DNA of 59,450 nt, taken from Deltaproteobacteria bacterium (lineage in GTDB: Bacteria; Desulfobacterota; Desulfobacteria; Desulfobacterales; Desulfobacteraceae). A program made the translations under genes and the position numbers. Where the stretch lies: positions 1-59,450 of the forward strand of contig JAADHV010000048.1 of NCBI GenBank assembly GCA_013151635.1, given 5' to 3'. This document shows, piece by piece, positions 26,596-36,537 of the stretch (position 1 is its first letter; each line of letters starts with the position of its first letter). The notes beneath the pieces were generated by a model that saw only the letters and a list, made by a program, of their open reading frames with translations, was not told where the DNA came from and did not search any database.

Positions 26596-27489
26596 ATGAG
26601 GCCCTTTTTCTTTAACAAATATAAGCTTCTTTTTTTTGTACTTTTAGCAGGTGTGTCTTTATTTTTAACATCCTGTCATTCCAAATATCTTACCGTCAAT
26701 ATCGAAATCTGCAGGTCTCCTGTCTGGAACAATAAAAAAACAGCGGTTGCTTTTATGGTAACAAAAATGGCTTACAGACGTGCAGGTGGAATCGCAAGCC
26801 TTCCTGACGGAGGCATGTCTAAGATAGAATATCAGGATGTCAGTTTATATTATTTTAATTTGCAGGATAAACAGCTCATTAAAGTAGATGATTTTAACGA
26901 TATCACTAAATGGATTACTGCCTGGAGAAGCAATTATGATGGTGATATCGCGTTTCAGGGGCCTTTAATCTATTATAAAATAAAACCTAATATGTGGAAA
27001 CTTGATAAATTTAAGACAGGCCCGGATTCTTTAAAAGTCCATTCAGTTATAGAACGATATAATAAAAGCTATGCATATGATATTAATACCCATAACATCA
27101 GGGCGGCAGACTCTTTGATATTTAATGAGGTCTTTAATAAAACAAAAAATTCAAATAAAGTCGCTTATGAAAAACTAGATTCTTTGTTAAAGGAAGTTGC
27201 TCTGAAAGATTGGGGAATTGTTTTAAAAGATATCTATCCCCAATCAAATCAAGACTACATCGACCATATAATCTATAATCAAGGCACCCCTTACACCCGT
27301 CAGGCGATAATGGAACAGATTATTCCAGGTTTAAGCAAAAAGAAAATAAAAAATATACTTGAGGAAATGGATAACTATAAGAAAAAATTAGATAAAAAGG
27401 ACAATTCATCTTATAAAGATCATGTAAGAAAACTAAATTATGACAATTACTATAAAGAAACCTGTAAAAAACTTAACGATTTTTTATAA
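26596..27489 (+). CDS. AT-rich hypothetical lipoprotein
   Basis: This 297-residue protein has a lipoprotein signal (MRPFFFNKYK, hydrophobic core, lipobox LTSC). The mature part is rich in Lys, Asn, Asp and Tyr, with a lysine-rich helical C-terminus. I recognise no family. ATG 26596 is preferred over ATG 26584 because GGGG lies seven bases before it. Base composition is clearly more AT-rich than the flanking catabolic genes. It overlaps the next gene by 50 bases, suggesting the two are a functional pair on the cell surface. Confidence 0.7.
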   Translation: MRPFFFNKYKLLFFVLLAGVSLFLTSCHSKYLTVNIEICRSPVWNNKKTAVAFMVTKMAYRRAGGIASLPDGGMSKIEYQDVSLYYFNLQDKQLIKVDDFNDITKWITAWRSNYDGDIAFQGPLIYYKIKPNMWKLDKFKTGPDSLKVHSVIERYNKSYAYDINTHNIRAADSLIFNEVFNKTKNSNKVAYEKLDSLLKEVALKDWGIVLKDIYPQSNQDYIDHIIYNQGTPYTRQAIMEQIIPGLSKKKIKNILEEMDNYKKKLDKKDNSSYKDHVRKLNYDNYYKETCKKLNDFL

Positions 27490-28504
27490 TCTGATTATTT
27501 TTCTTGTCCTCGTCTGGTTTTGCAATCCTGTTGAAGGGTCAGCAAAATCAAAGGAAGAGTGGAAAGATATTAATATGACGGATACTGTTCCTTATGCCCT
27601 GTTTAATGTCGATGCCGTATCCAATGATCATTATCCTCCTTCAAACTTATTTGATGCTGATTTTAATACCTGCTGGGTATGGGGGTCGGATAAAAGTAAT
27701 AATAACGCCCTGTTGTTTGTCCGGCTGCCAAAACTTGACAGAATAAGATTAAATATTTTTTCCGGATATGGAAAGAATAAAAAATTGTATGGCCGTAATG
27801 CCCGCCCAGAAAAATTAAACTTGTCTGTTTTTGTTGGCATTAATCCCCAGGGATACAGCTCTGAAATAAAGACCCTGTATAAAGCGGTTGAATTTCCACA
27901 AAAGCTATCCATTCAATTATCAGATCATTTCGGTGTCCAGTCGTTTCCCTTGAATTTTTTAAAAAAAGAGTTAAAGGCCTTTAGAAAAAAAACACTTCAG
28001 CACTATACAGCAGATTTTAATCTGCCAATAGCCGATACCTGCCTTATCCTGAAAATCGAAATACCGTCTTTTTACCCAGGCACAAAATATGACGATGTCT
28101 GCATTTCGGAAATATTTTTTAATGACAGCTTTGTCGCCCATAAAACAGACATAGCTAACAATATTAATAAAATTTATATCAGTAAAGATGAGAATGCATT
28201 ATTATTGGATGATAATAAAAATAAGGGCATGGTTGCCTATAAAGACATATCATCCGTATTACAGCTTGTAGAGGTTGCAAAGAATAAAAGATGGGCAATT
28301 TTAATATCAATGCCGGCAAAAATCCAGGGCCGGGTCGAAACCGCCTATCTCTTAGTTGACCTTGTCAACAGGAAAATGCTCAATTCTCAACTGATAAAAT
28401 ATACCGGGGTGGATATATCAGGGAGCGCCATGTATTTTGAAGTTGATCAATACGACAGGACTTATCTGATTATTGATGATGAATATAAAGTACAATTGCG
28501 ATAA
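27440..28504 (+). CDS. Exported protein with discoidin-like (NADase-type glycan-binding) domain
   Basis: This 354-residue protein has an N-terminal signal-anchor stretch (about residues 12-32). The domain after it opens with DAVSNDHYPPSNLFDADFNT followed by CWVWG. That pattern, a conserved ASS/SS-like start, a disordered NLFD motif and a Trp-rich strand, is typical of F5/8 discoidin-like and NADase-type glycan-binding modules that attach to sugars. The C-terminal 130 residues show no known motif. Like its neighbour it is AT-rich. The start overlaps the upstream gene; no ribosome-binding site is obvious, so the true start may be a few codons further in. Confidence 0.7.
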   Translation: MTITIKKPVKNLTIFYNLIIFLVLVWFCNPVEGSAKSKEEWKDINMTDTVPYALFNVDAVSNDHYPPSNLFDADFNTCWVWGSDKSNNNALLFVRLPKLDRIRLNIFSGYGKNKKLYGRNARPEKLNLSVFVGINPQGYSSEIKTLYKAVEFPQKLSIQLSDHFGVQSFPLNFLKKELKAFRKKTLQHYTADFNLPIADTCLILKIEIPSFYPGTKYDDVCISEIFFNDSFVAHKTDIANNINKIYISKDENALLLDDNKNKGMVAYKDISSVLQLVEVAKNKRWAILISMPAKIQGRVETAYLLVDLVNRKMLNSQLIKYTGVDISGSAMYFEVDQYDRTYLIIDDEYKVQLR

Positions 28505-28800
28505 GAGGTTGTTGCCAGCGCCATCAGACGATCCCTATGATTAATTTTTTTTTGTTCAAGATCTCATTGTCAATGCCCTTTTTGTCCATATGAAATTTTA
28601 GTTTTGCGGCATTGTGGCAAAAAGCAGGCCGTGAGGGGCCAAAGCCCACATCAAACAGAATTGAGCCTTTATTTGTTTTGAAAAGATAGGAAACACCGGC
28701 ATCGCCCATAAATCCTTTTTTTGCATACCATTCCACAATTATTGTAAGTTCAAGAAAATCAGGAATTGAACCTGAGATACTTATGTCCAGGATTTTTTTT
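28505..28800 (-). pseudogene. Metallo-beta-lactamase-fold remnant
   Basis: Directly after the crotonase stop codon an open frame encodes LELTIIVEWYAKKG, then GDAGVSYLFKTNKGSILFDV, then GFGPSRPAFCHNAAKL. This is the N-terminal beta-sandwich of a metallo-beta-lactamase-fold hydrolase. The frame ends before the expected HxHxDH zinc site, at a run of nine A. In another frame the next codons read INHRDRLMALA, a weak echo of that motif. No start codon with a ribosome-binding site is present, and the + strand gene abuts the 3' side. It appears to be a truncated, decayed gene. Confidence 0.55.
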
Positions 28801-29583
28801 CTAACAGCCTTGAAAATCCGGTTTTCGCTTTTCCAATAATGCACACATTCCTTCTTTTGCATCTTCCATTTCAAATGTCCGGGCCTGGTTCATAGCTTCA
28901 ATTTCAGCAGCTTTTACAGGATCCCAGTCAAGTCCCCTGTAAATAGAGTGCTTCATCATCCTGACCGCAACCGGTGCGCTCCCTGCAATTTCATTTGCAA
29001 TTTCCATTGATTTTTCCATTACCTTATCCTTGTCAACAGCATAGTTTACAAGCCCCATGGAAGCAGCTTTTTTGCCTGTTATGATTCTGCCCGTAAAAAG
29101 CAGTTCATTTGCTATGGCAAGGCCCACAAGTCTGGGTAAAATGTAGGATATTGCCATTCCTGGATGTAATCCAAGGCGGGCAAAATTTGCCCCGAGTTTT
29201 GCCTCGCTGTTTATGACCCTGATATCGCACATGATGGCAATCCCAAAGCCCCCGCCTATGGCATGCCCGTTTATTGCGGCAATTACAGGGGCCTTGATTT
29301 TCCTTATCTCAAGAAAGGGGGTGTAAAAATCCATGAGGGCCTGGCTTAAAAAGGGGCCGTGATTTTTTTCAAAACCGCTTTTCAAATCAGCCCCGCCGCA
29401 GAAGGTTGTGCCGCTGCCTGTGATAATAAGACAGCGTAACTGCCTGTCCTCCTTTACTTGATCTATGATTTCTTTGAAACCAAGGACTGTTTCCTGGTTC
29501 ATTGTATTAAGATTGTCCGGGCGGTTGAATGAAATTATGCCTGTTTTGTTTTTTTTTGCATAGAGTACGGGTTTGTTTCCCAT
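28801..29583 (-). CDS. Enoyl-CoA hydratase/isomerase (crotonase) family protein lacking both catalytic Glu
   Basis: The fold is clear over 260 residues: the oxyanion-hole segment FCGGADLKSG, the second segment NGHAIGGGFGIAIMCD and the C-terminal trimerisation helices. However, the two glutamates of enoyl-CoA hydratase (Glu144 and Glu164 in the rat enzyme) are replaced by Gly114 and Phe134. Simple water addition is therefore unlikely; isomerase, hydrolase, ligation or C-C bond chemistry are possible in this superfamily. ATG 29583 is preceded by GGAG; longer in-frame starts run into non-conserved sequence. It stands alone between the lactamase-fold remnant and a kinase-like gene. Confidence 0.85.
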   Translation of the reverse strand: MGNKPVLYAKKNKTGIISFNRPDNLNTMNQETVLGFKEIIDQVKEDRQLRCLIITGSGTTFCGGADLKSGFEKNHGPFLSQALMDFYTPFLEIRKIKAPVIAAINGHAIGGGFGIAIMCDIRVINSEAKLGANFARLGLHPGMAISYILPRLVGLAIANELLFTGRIITGKKAASMGLVNYAVDKDKVMEKSMEIANEIAGSAPVAVRMMKHSIYRGLDWDPVKAAEIEAMNQARTFEMEDAKEGMCALLEKRKPDFQGC

Positions 29584-29740
29584 AGCTTGTTTCTCCAGGG
29601 TTTTTAGTTTTTTAATAAAAATTTTTTGTGCTGCAATATTAATTTGCAAGCTATCATCTTTTTTAAAAAAAATCATCAATGACGATTCGATTTCGAGTAA
29701 GCCTTTTTGCTGTCGGGAACATGGGTTCCCTTTGCCTAAG

Positions 29741-30862
29741 TTATGAATTTTCAGTGGTTGATGCTTTGGCTAAGTCCACGATTTTTTCTTTAAGGTAATT
29801 TTTAGTTTCATATCTTGAAATTTTCATTAATTTTTTAGTTATATTTGACAGCCTGTCTATTTGCGCATGGATTTTATCAATTCTGGAATAAAGCGGGGTG
29901 TCCTTTGGAATATCCATTAAGATGAGATCGAAATATCCTTTAATGCTCATTAGTGGCTGATTCATTTCATGACAAACCGCTCCGGACAGCTCAAGGACTC
30001 CTTGCAAACGGTCCTTTTCTCTGATTATTTCTTCTGATTTTTTTCTTGAGGTCACATCAGTAAGCACAGAAATTCTTCGATCCTTTAAAAAAGTGGATCT
30101 GAATTCTATGTATTTTGACTGACCATTTTTGCATCTTATTTTAAATTCACAATTTTTTCCCTGGCCTGGGTGATTGCTGTCATTGCTCCATGTTGCAGAG
30201 GTCTTCTTTCGATAATCTTTATCCGGATATGCTTTTTTAAACCAATCTTCTTTAGTGGCAATATCTTTAAGTGTATACCCTGTAATCTTTGTAAAATAAG
30301 GGTTTACATAGAGATATTTACCCTGGTTATCAGTCAATGTAATGCCATGCGGTGTGCTTTCAAGAATTGTTGAAAGGGTTTCTTTTTCTTCCAGCCTGGC
30401 CTTTTCTGCCTGCTTGCGATTGGTGATATCCCGCCAGATAGTGTGAATCACCCGGTTTCCTTCCTGGTGGGAAATTGTTGTTAGAAGAACCTCTACAGGA
30501 AAAACTTCTCCATTCGCCCTCATGTGATCCCATTCAAACCGGTGACTGCCGTTTTTCAGTGCTATATCCATCATTTTTTTTGCTTTTGTGAAAGAGTCTT
30601 GTCCATCCGGCTGATGGTCCGGAGACAGGCTCGAAGGATGGGTTTGAATAAGTTCGGCTTTATTTTTATACCCCATCATGTCAACAGTTGCCTGGTTGCA
30701 GTCAACAAATTTTCCGTTTTCGATTATTAAAATAGCATCTTTAGATTTTTCAAACAGAATACGATATTTTTCATCGCTGTTTTGTGCAGCGTATCTTTTT
30801 ACCTCTTTTTTTAATTCTGAAATCTGTTGTTTCAATTCCCTATGAGTTGATTTTTTCTCCAT
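29741..30862 (-). CDS. PAS-PAS-HisKA protein without ATPase domain
   Basis: The 373-residue product has an N-terminal coiled coil (about 1-30), two PAS/PAC sensors (about 30-155 and 160-275) and a HisKA-type dimerisation domain with the H box SGAVCHEMNQPLMSIKG. It stops shortly after this helix pair (KISRYETKNYL) and contains none of the N, G1, F or G2 boxes of a kinase ATPase domain. No separate HATPase gene is next to it. It could be a truncated kinase, a phosphatase-like partner or a dimeric scaffold phosphorylated in trans. It is cytoplasmic and divergent from the downstream chemoreceptor. Confidence 0.82.
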   Translation of the reverse strand: MEKKSTHRELKQQISELKKEVKRYAAQNSDEKYRILFEKSKDAILIIENGKFVDCNQATVDMMGYKNKAELIQTHPSSLSPDHQPDGQDSFTKAKKMMDIALKNGSHRFEWDHMRANGEVFPVEVLLTTISHQEGNRVIHTIWRDITNRKQAEKARLEEKETLSTILESTPHGITLTDNQGKYLYVNPYFTKITGYTLKDIATKEDWFKKAYPDKDYRKKTSATWSNDSNHPGQGKNCEFKIRCKNGQSKYIEFRSTFLKDRRISVLTDVTSRKKSEEIIREKDRLQGVLELSGAVCHEMNQPLMSIKGYFDLILMDIPKDTPLYSRIDKIHAQIDRLSNITKKLMKISRYETKNYLKEKIVDLAKASTTENS

Positions 30863-31156
30863 ATTACATGCCTTTTAAAATTTGGAACGGGCTCAATTTT
30901 CGGGGCGAAATGCTTGTCATCTCCTGATCAGGTTCAATGAACATCAGCTTATAATATTTTGTGATGTAAAACAAATTTATTTTCAATATTTTTACCTGTT
31001 GAATTATTTCCTGTAATGATGTATAGACTTAACTATATTACCTTTTTAGCCACATGGATGTATCATGACTTTAGGTAAATTCAATCGGTTCAAAAATATG
31101 ATATAAAAAATTAATATTTAACAATTCAGTATTCATCAGAATGAAGGAGCATCCAA

Positions 31157-32845
31157 ATGTCATTAATGTCTAATTCTGTTAAAAATTTTTCAATCGGCAA
31201 GAAACTGTTTATTGCATTTGGCCTGATTTGCCTGTTATTTGGTGTTGCCGGGATTGTAATCGGCAGGTCAACCCATGCGATCAATAATTCCATCGAGAAG
31301 GTGGAAAATGAAATTTTACCCAATACCATGAACTTTATTGAGATTAAAAAAGATATCCTTCAGGCCCAGGAGTGGTTGACGGACATTGCAGCGACAAGAG
31401 CAGCCAAGGGATATGATGACGGGTATGGTGAAGCAGAAAAGTATTTCAATGATGCTGTGAAAAGGGTTGAATTTGCTATTAAAGAGTATGAAGCCTATGG
31501 AGATAAAGATATGGTGGCCCTCTTAAGAAAAATGCAGGAAAGCCTTGATGCCTATTACAAAGTGGGTAAAGAGACGGCCCAGGCTTATATTGACGGCGGG
31601 CCTGAAAAGGGTAACCCCATGATGGATAAATTTGATCCCTATGTTGAAAAACTATCCGGCATCATTGATAAATTTGATAAAGACCATCAGCAGAAACTTA
31701 ATCACTCATTCCGTGAAATATCCGCACAAAGCAGCAGTGCAATAAAAATGTTAATTATATTAATTGTCGTTGTACTTGTTTTTTCTGTTCTGATTGCCCT
31801 TTTTATATCCTCTGATATTAAAACCAGGGTGAACTTAATCAAAGAGGCTTTTTCAAAATCCGCCCAGGGAGATCTTACAGCTACGGTTAACTCTGATGCA
31901 AAAGATGAAATCGGTATTATTTCAGACGGATACAATGCATTTATTGCCCAATTGTGTGAATTGATCAAAAATATTATTCAAAGTGCTGAAACCATTACAG
32001 GATCATCCACCCGATTATCCTCTGTCTCCCAGAAGATGTCTGATAAATCCGTACAGACATCAGAAAATGCCAATACAGTTGCAGCAGCAGCCGAAGAGAT
32101 GAGTACGAATATGAACAGTGTTGCCTCTGCAACAGAACAGACAACCGCTAATCTCCAGATGGTTGTTTCTGCTGCTGAAGAAATGACGGCAACTATTCAG
32201 GAAATTGCAAACAATACAGCTAAAGGCAGTGAGATCACACAGGATGCGGTTAATCATGCCAAAATGGTATCAGGCAAGGTTGACGAGCTTGGTAAGGCCG
32301 CTCAGGAGATAAGCAAGGTTACGGAGAGTATTTCCGATATCTCTGAACAAACAAATTTGCTGGCCTTGAATGCGACAATAGAGGCTGCAAGGGCCGGGGA
32401 AGCGGGTAAGGGATTTGCCGTTGTAGCTGGGGAAATCAAGGTGCTTGCCCAGCAGACAGCAGAGGCCACGCTTGAAATTAATTCAAAAATATCAGGTGTT
32501 CAAAATACAACAAAAGAATCAGTCGCTGCAATAAAAACCATCGTGGATGTCATTAATGAAATAAATGCAATTGTAACAACCATTGCAACAGCCATAGAAG
32601 AGCAGTCAGCTACCACTAAGGAAATTTCAAACAATGTCAGCCAGGCAGCTTCCGGTGTCCAGGAAGTAAACGAAAATGTAAACCAGGCATCAGCAGTTAC
32701 AGGAGAAGTGACCCGGGATATCGCAAATATCAGCCAGGCCGCAGACGAAATGAATACGGACAGTGATACGGTTAATCAAAGCTCCCGGGAACTTCTAAAA
32801 CTTGCAGAGGACCTCAATGAAATGGTGAGTCAATTTAAAATTTAA
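31157..32845 (+). CDS. Methyl-accepting chemotaxis protein
   Basis: This 562-residue chemoreceptor has a transmembrane helix at about 16-37, a four-helix-bundle-type periplasmic sensor of about 150 residues, a second membrane helix at about 196-217, HAMP and a signalling domain. The tip reads [25 protein letters not shown] precedes ATG 31157. The 294-base gap to the divergent PAS protein gene contains no sigma-54 match that I can see. The last bases overlap the convergent aminotransferase gene by four bases. Confidence 0.93.
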   Translation: MSLMSNSVKNFSIGKKLFIAFGLICLLFGVAGIVIGRSTHAINNSIEKVENEILPNTMNFIEIKKDILQAQEWLTDIAATRAAKGYDDGYGEAEKYFNDAVKRVEFAIKEYEAYGDKDMVALLRKMQESLDAYYKVGKETAQAYIDGGPEKGNPMMDKFDPYVEKLSGIIDKFDKDHQQKLNHSFREISAQSSSAIKMLIILIVVVLVFSVLIALFISSDIKTRVNLIKEAFSKSAQGDLTATVNSDAKDEIGIISDGYNAFIAQLCELIKNIIQSAETITGSSTRLSSVSQKMSDKSVQTSENANTVAAAAEEMSTNMNSVASATEQTTANLQMVVSAAEEMTATIQEIANNTAKGSEITQDAVNHAKMVSGKVDELGKAAQEISKVTESISDISEQTNLLALNATIEAARAGEAGKGFAVVAGEIKVLAQQTAEATLEINSKISGVQNTTKESVAAIKTIVDVINEINAIVTTIATAIEEQSATTKEISNNVSQAASGVQEVNENVNQASAVTGEVTRDIANISQAADEMNTDSDTVNQSSRELLKLAEDLNEMVSQFKI

Positions 32846-34095
32846 AGTTGACAGTCATTTATGAAAGATAAAGATTCATCAATGGCTTTTAAGGCCAGGT
32901 CCAGGTCTTCATCAGTGTGGCGATAACTTATATATGCATGGTGAAAGGGAGTGAAAAATATACCTTTCCGGATAAGCTGGGTGTAAAAATCCTTTCGTTT
33001 GCGCTTGTACCCGCCTTGTTCATCCTTTTTAAAGGTGATGTAGAACATGGGGCCTAGACCTGTAAGCTCAGCCCCTGTATCATATTTATCAATCGCGGCC
33101 CTGATGCCTTTCATGAGGTGTTCGCCTTTTTTCCTGATAGCTTCCAGCACATTGTCCCGTTCCAGTATTTCAATGGTTTTAAGCGCGGCAACAAAGGCTT
33201 CGCTGTTTGGGAAAAAAGTGGAAGAAATAAATAATTTTGATTCTGCCGCCATCATGACATCTTTAATACCTGTCACGACCGATATGGGATATCCGTTGGC
33301 CATGGCTTTTCCAAGAACCGTTAGATCCGGGGTGACACCATAAAGTTTCTGGGCACCGCCCATTGAAAGCCTGAAACCGGTTCTTATCTCGTCATAGATC
33401 AGGACTGCACCGTATTTGTCGGCAATCTGCCTTGCCCCTTCAAGGAAACCCCTGGCCGGAACCTGCATTTTCTGATGGTTTGGATGGCCAAAAGGGGTCA
33501 TGATGATGGCCGCGGTATCATTGCCATGGGTGGCCATTAAATCTTCAAGCTGGTCAAGGTTGTTGTATTGGAATTCAAAGACATCTTCATAGAATTTTGA
33601 CGGAATGCCTCCCTTCATTTCAACGCACCAGTCATGCCATCCGTGGTAACCGCAGCGCATGACCTTGAGTTTGCCGGTATGGGCTCGCGCAATGCGGATA
33701 CTGGCTGTTGTGGCATCAGAACCGGTCTTAAGGAAAATACTCATTTCAGCGCAGGGTACAATTTGGCTGAGCTTTTTGGCAAGCTCATTTTGAAATTTCT
33801 GGGTCAGGGTGAAACAGAACCCTTTTTCTTTTATCTGCCTGAAAACCGCTTCATCCACTTCATCCTCACGATACCCAAGGATGATAGGGCCGTAACCGCA
33901 TAAAAAATCAATAAATTCATTGCCGTCAACATCAGTCAGGCGGCAGCCTTTGCCTTGATCAAGAAAAATCGGGTATTCCCCGGCAATAAAATCCCCAGGC
34001 TTTCTTGCTCCTAAAACCCCTCCGGGGATAAGGGTTAATGCCTGTTCATACAATTCAAGGCTTTTTGTAATGGTAAGTTTTTTTGTCCCCTGCAT
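32842..34095 (-). CDS. Class III aminotransferase (glutamate-1-semialdehyde aminomutase-like)
   Basis: This 417-residue PLP enzyme has the cofactor Lys263 in [11 protein letters not shown], Asp235 in LIYDEIRTG and the phosphate-binding [13 protein letters not shown]. The closest general layout is HemL, but its position as the last gene of a long catabolic set argues against tetrapyrrole synthesis. It may instead move an amino group between an amino acid or amine intermediate and an aldehyde or keto acid. GGAGG precedes the start. It lies 15 bases after the saccharopine-dehydrogenase-like gene. Confidence 0.88.
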   Translation of the reverse strand: MQGTKKLTITKSLELYEQALTLIPGGVLGARKPGDFIAGEYPIFLDQGKGCRLTDVDGNEFIDFLCGYGPIILGYREDEVDEAVFRQIKEKGFCFTLTQKFQNELAKKLSQIVPCAEMSIFLKTGSDATTASIRIARAHTGKLKVMRCGYHGWHDWCVEMKGGIPSKFYEDVFEFQYNNLDQLEDLMATHGNDTAAIIMTPFGHPNHQKMQVPARGFLEGARQIADKYGAVLIYDEIRTGFRLSMGGAQKLYGVTPDLTVLGKAMANGYPISVVTGIKDVMMAAESKLFISSTFFPNSEAFVAALKTIEILERDNVLEAIRKKGEHLMKGIRAAIDKYDTGAELTGLGPMFYITFKKDEQGGYKRKRKDFYTQLIRKGIFFTPFHHAYISYRHTDEDLDLALKAIDESLSFINDCQL

Positions 34096-34110
34096 TATAG
34101 GCCTCCTGGT

Positions 34111-35259
34111 TTATTTGTCTGTTTCAAACATGGATGAAATTTTTTTGGTCTGATGGATTCTTGCACCTCTTTTTAAGAATGCGCCAAGGAATTTGTCAGG
34201 ATCAATACATCCTTCGGGTGCCACCACACCTTTTACATTTACATCGCCTGCGTCCATCATAAGGGATGCAATAGAGGCGGGGAGCCCGGTGCCGGGTGCC
34301 ATCCTGCCAACCATGTCAGCAGTATAGGTAATTTTTTTCCCGTCTTTTTCGCCTTTGACAATGACTTTAAGACCCGAAGATTTTGGACCATTGTCCCTTC
34401 CCTCCGGAATGGTCTCCCAAAGTTTCAAGGCAAGATCATATGGAGTTACTTTTTTCCCTTTTATATCAATTGGGTCGGTACCCAGAAGGCCCGTTTCTTT
34501 CTGTTCTTTTATAAGTTCATCCACCCATAAAGGAATAAGGGCCCCCTTGATTATAATATTTTTAACCCCTTTAATGTATCTTGGCAGGGTCATTGGCTGG
34601 GGATGCCCTACATAGCGGACATGGCAGGTGCCAAGGGGTTCAAGAAATTGTTCTGCTGTTTCACCGGTCCCGCCTTCCACATAGACAATCTCTCCATCTA
34701 TATACTGGGGGATTTTTCCAAGGGTCATATGCAGACTGTGGTCCCAGGCTGCTCCTGCAAGTTCTGCAATGCTGACAACCCAGTAAAGATAGATTTCTTC
34801 AACATGGTCCAGCCTGTCAGCATACCATTTCACAAGGACATTGTTGGTGCCGGGGTCAGAACCCATGCCTGTCAAAACAGTGATACCCGCTTCTTTTGCC
34901 ATTTTATCAATTTCAGAGTTGAAAAGAATCTGGGTTCCTTCATAATCGTCACATATATCAATATAGTTTACCTTTGCTTCAACCGCTGCTTTTGCAACAG
35001 GTACGGCGGTCTTGTAAAACGGTCCTGCCGTATTGATGACCACGTTGACTTCCTTGAATGCATTGACCATTGTGTCATGTTCATTTACATCCAGTTTTAT
35101 CAGTTTTGTTTTTTTGCTGTCGCGCAGTTTGCCGCTAAGTCTTTCAGGGTCCGGGTACAAATCAGCCAGAATAACATCTGTGACCTGTTCTTGTTTGATA
35201 AGGTCCCTTGCAACCCCCTGTCCCATACCGCCGACACCGCCTATTATTAATGCACGCAT
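34111..35259 (-). CDS. Saccharopine dehydrogenase-like NAD(P) oxidoreductase
   Basis: This 382-residue protein has an N-terminal Rossmann fold (IGGVGGMGQGVARDL) and the layout of the saccharopine dehydrogenase/carboxynorspermidine synthase family, including NTAGPFYKTAVPVAKAA and DICDDYEGT. These enzymes form or break a C-N bond between an amine and a carbonyl by reduction or oxidation. Together with the adjacent aminotransferase it could process an amino-acid-type intermediate released from a nitrogen-containing substrate. The exact substrate is unknown. GGAGG precedes the start. Confidence 0.85.
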   Translation of the reverse strand: MRALIIGGVGGMGQGVARDLIKQEQVTDVILADLYPDPERLSGKLRDSKKTKLIKLDVNEHDTMVNAFKEVNVVINTAGPFYKTAVPVAKAAVEAKVNYIDICDDYEGTQILFNSEIDKMAKEAGITVLTGMGSDPGTNNVLVKWYADRLDHVEEIYLYWVVSIAELAGAAWDHSLHMTLGKIPQYIDGEIVYVEGGTGETAEQFLEPLGTCHVRYVGHPQPMTLPRYIKGVKNIIIKGALIPLWVDELIKEQKETGLLGTDPIDIKGKKVTPYDLALKLWETIPEGRDNGPKSSGLKVIVKGEKDGKKITYTADMVGRMAPGTGLPASIASLMMDAGDVNVKGVVAPEGCIDPDKFLGAFLKRGARIHQTKKISSMFETDK

Positions 35260-35307
35260 GTTTTTTCCTCCTTAAAATTATATTAAAGTTTTATTAGTTT
35301 ATTGATT

Positions 35308-36501
35308 TTAAGAGCCTGTTTTAATTACAATGGCGGCACCGGTATCACCGGCCGCACACCCGGTAAAGAGCATATATCCTCCACCCTTGTCACAGAGTTC
35401 TTCAATGCCTTCGATGATAAGACGTCCTGCAGTTGGTGCCTGGGGGTGTCCGAATATAAGTGAAGACCCGAAATTGTTAAATGTGTTCACATCAATGTTC
35501 ATCCTGCCTGCAAGATAAATGTCATTTGCAGCAAAGGGATTGTGGGTCTTGATGACTTTCACGTCTTTGACGGATATCCCGGCCCGGTCCAGGGCCATTT
35601 GTGCGGCAGGAACTACAGCCATTGCCATGAACCCTTTTTTTGCCCGTGAAAACCCGTAGGAAACAACCCTTGCATCTTTTGCGCTGTCAAGGCTTAAATC
35701 AGCGGCCTTTTCTTTTGTTGTAACAATCAGGGCGCAATTGCCGTCAGCCGGATGGGTCTGGGAGCCGAACGTATGGGAGCCGCCGGGCAGGATCGGTCGT
35801 AAAGCTGCAAGCCCTTCTTTTGTGGTGGGCATTATGCCTTCATCCTCGTTTACCTCGATGGTCTTTTTTTTTGAAACCTTTATGGAGACAGGGAACATAT
35901 ATTTTTTTTGGAATTCCCTGTCATTGGCCAGGGCATCCTGATATTGCTCTGCCCGCCGCAAGGCAAGTTCATCGCATTGTTCCCTTGTTACCCCTGCCTC
36001 TTTTGCTACATTTTCCGCGGTTTTAATCATGGCATTTCCTGCCCAGGGGTCATTGTTGAACTGGTCCATGACCCAGTTTTCCGAAATCACCTGCCCGCCC
36101 GGGCCTTTCGGGTTAGGCCAGATTGTATGGGGACCGTTGGAACACCGGTCCGTCATAAGGGTGAAGACATTCTGGTAAAGGCCTGTCTCAATACCCACGG
36201 CAGCCTGGAATAAAACAGTGGTTGAAGTGGAACATGCCTGGCTGATAAGGCAGCCGGGGATATTTGCGGCACCGGTTAAGGCTGCCGCCCAGGGGCCTCC
36301 GTAAAAACTATAGGGCTGCCCAATGGTGGCACCAAGGATCAGGTAATCAAAAATATCCGGACTTATATCCTTTTTTTCAAGCCAGTTCCTGGCTGTTTTT
36401 GATCCAAGAACAATGGAATGCTCATTGGCAAAGTTTCCCTGCCATTTTGAAAAAGGGCTTGAATAATAGCCTCTGTATGGGATAAACGCTTTTGTTAACA
36501 T
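35308..36501 (-). CDS. Thiolase family protein
   Basis: This 397-residue thiolase has the nucleophile Cys90 in ISQACSTSTT, the histidine in GHPQAPTAGR and a C-terminal cysteine in FTGCAAGDTG. The NEAF motif is altered to HNPFAAND, so it belongs to a divergent branch. It has no OB-fold partner, unlike the thiolase in region 1. In the cluster it is the natural candidate for releasing acetyl-CoA from a 3-ketoacyl-CoA after the dehydrogenase step. GGAGG precedes the start, and the molybdenum accessory gene lies 36 bases upstream. Confidence 0.87.
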   Translation of the reverse strand: MLTKAFIPYRGYYSSPFSKWQGNFANEHSIVLGSKTARNWLEKKDISPDIFDYLILGATIGQPYSFYGGPWAAALTGAANIPGCLISQACSTSTTVLFQAAVGIETGLYQNVFTLMTDRCSNGPHTIWPNPKGPGGQVISENWVMDQFNNDPWAGNAMIKTAENVAKEAGVTREQCDELALRRAEQYQDALANDREFQKKYMFPVSIKVSKKKTIEVNEDEGIMPTTKEGLAALRPILPGGSHTFGSQTHPADGNCALIVTTKEKAADLSLDSAKDARVVSYGFSRAKKGFMAMAVVPAAQMALDRAGISVKDVKVIKTHNPFAANDIYLAGRMNIDVNTFNNFGSSLIFGHPQAPTAGRLIIEGIEELCDKGGGYMLFTGCAAGDTGAAIVIKTGS

Positions 36502-36537
36502 TATTAAATCCTCCTGATGATTGTCATTGTTAACTCA

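Noticed and set aside
34603-35250. A 215-codon open frame opposite the saccharopine-dehydrogenase-like gene
   Set aside because: The product is Cys/Phe/His-rich with no family features and lies fully antisense to a well-supported gene.
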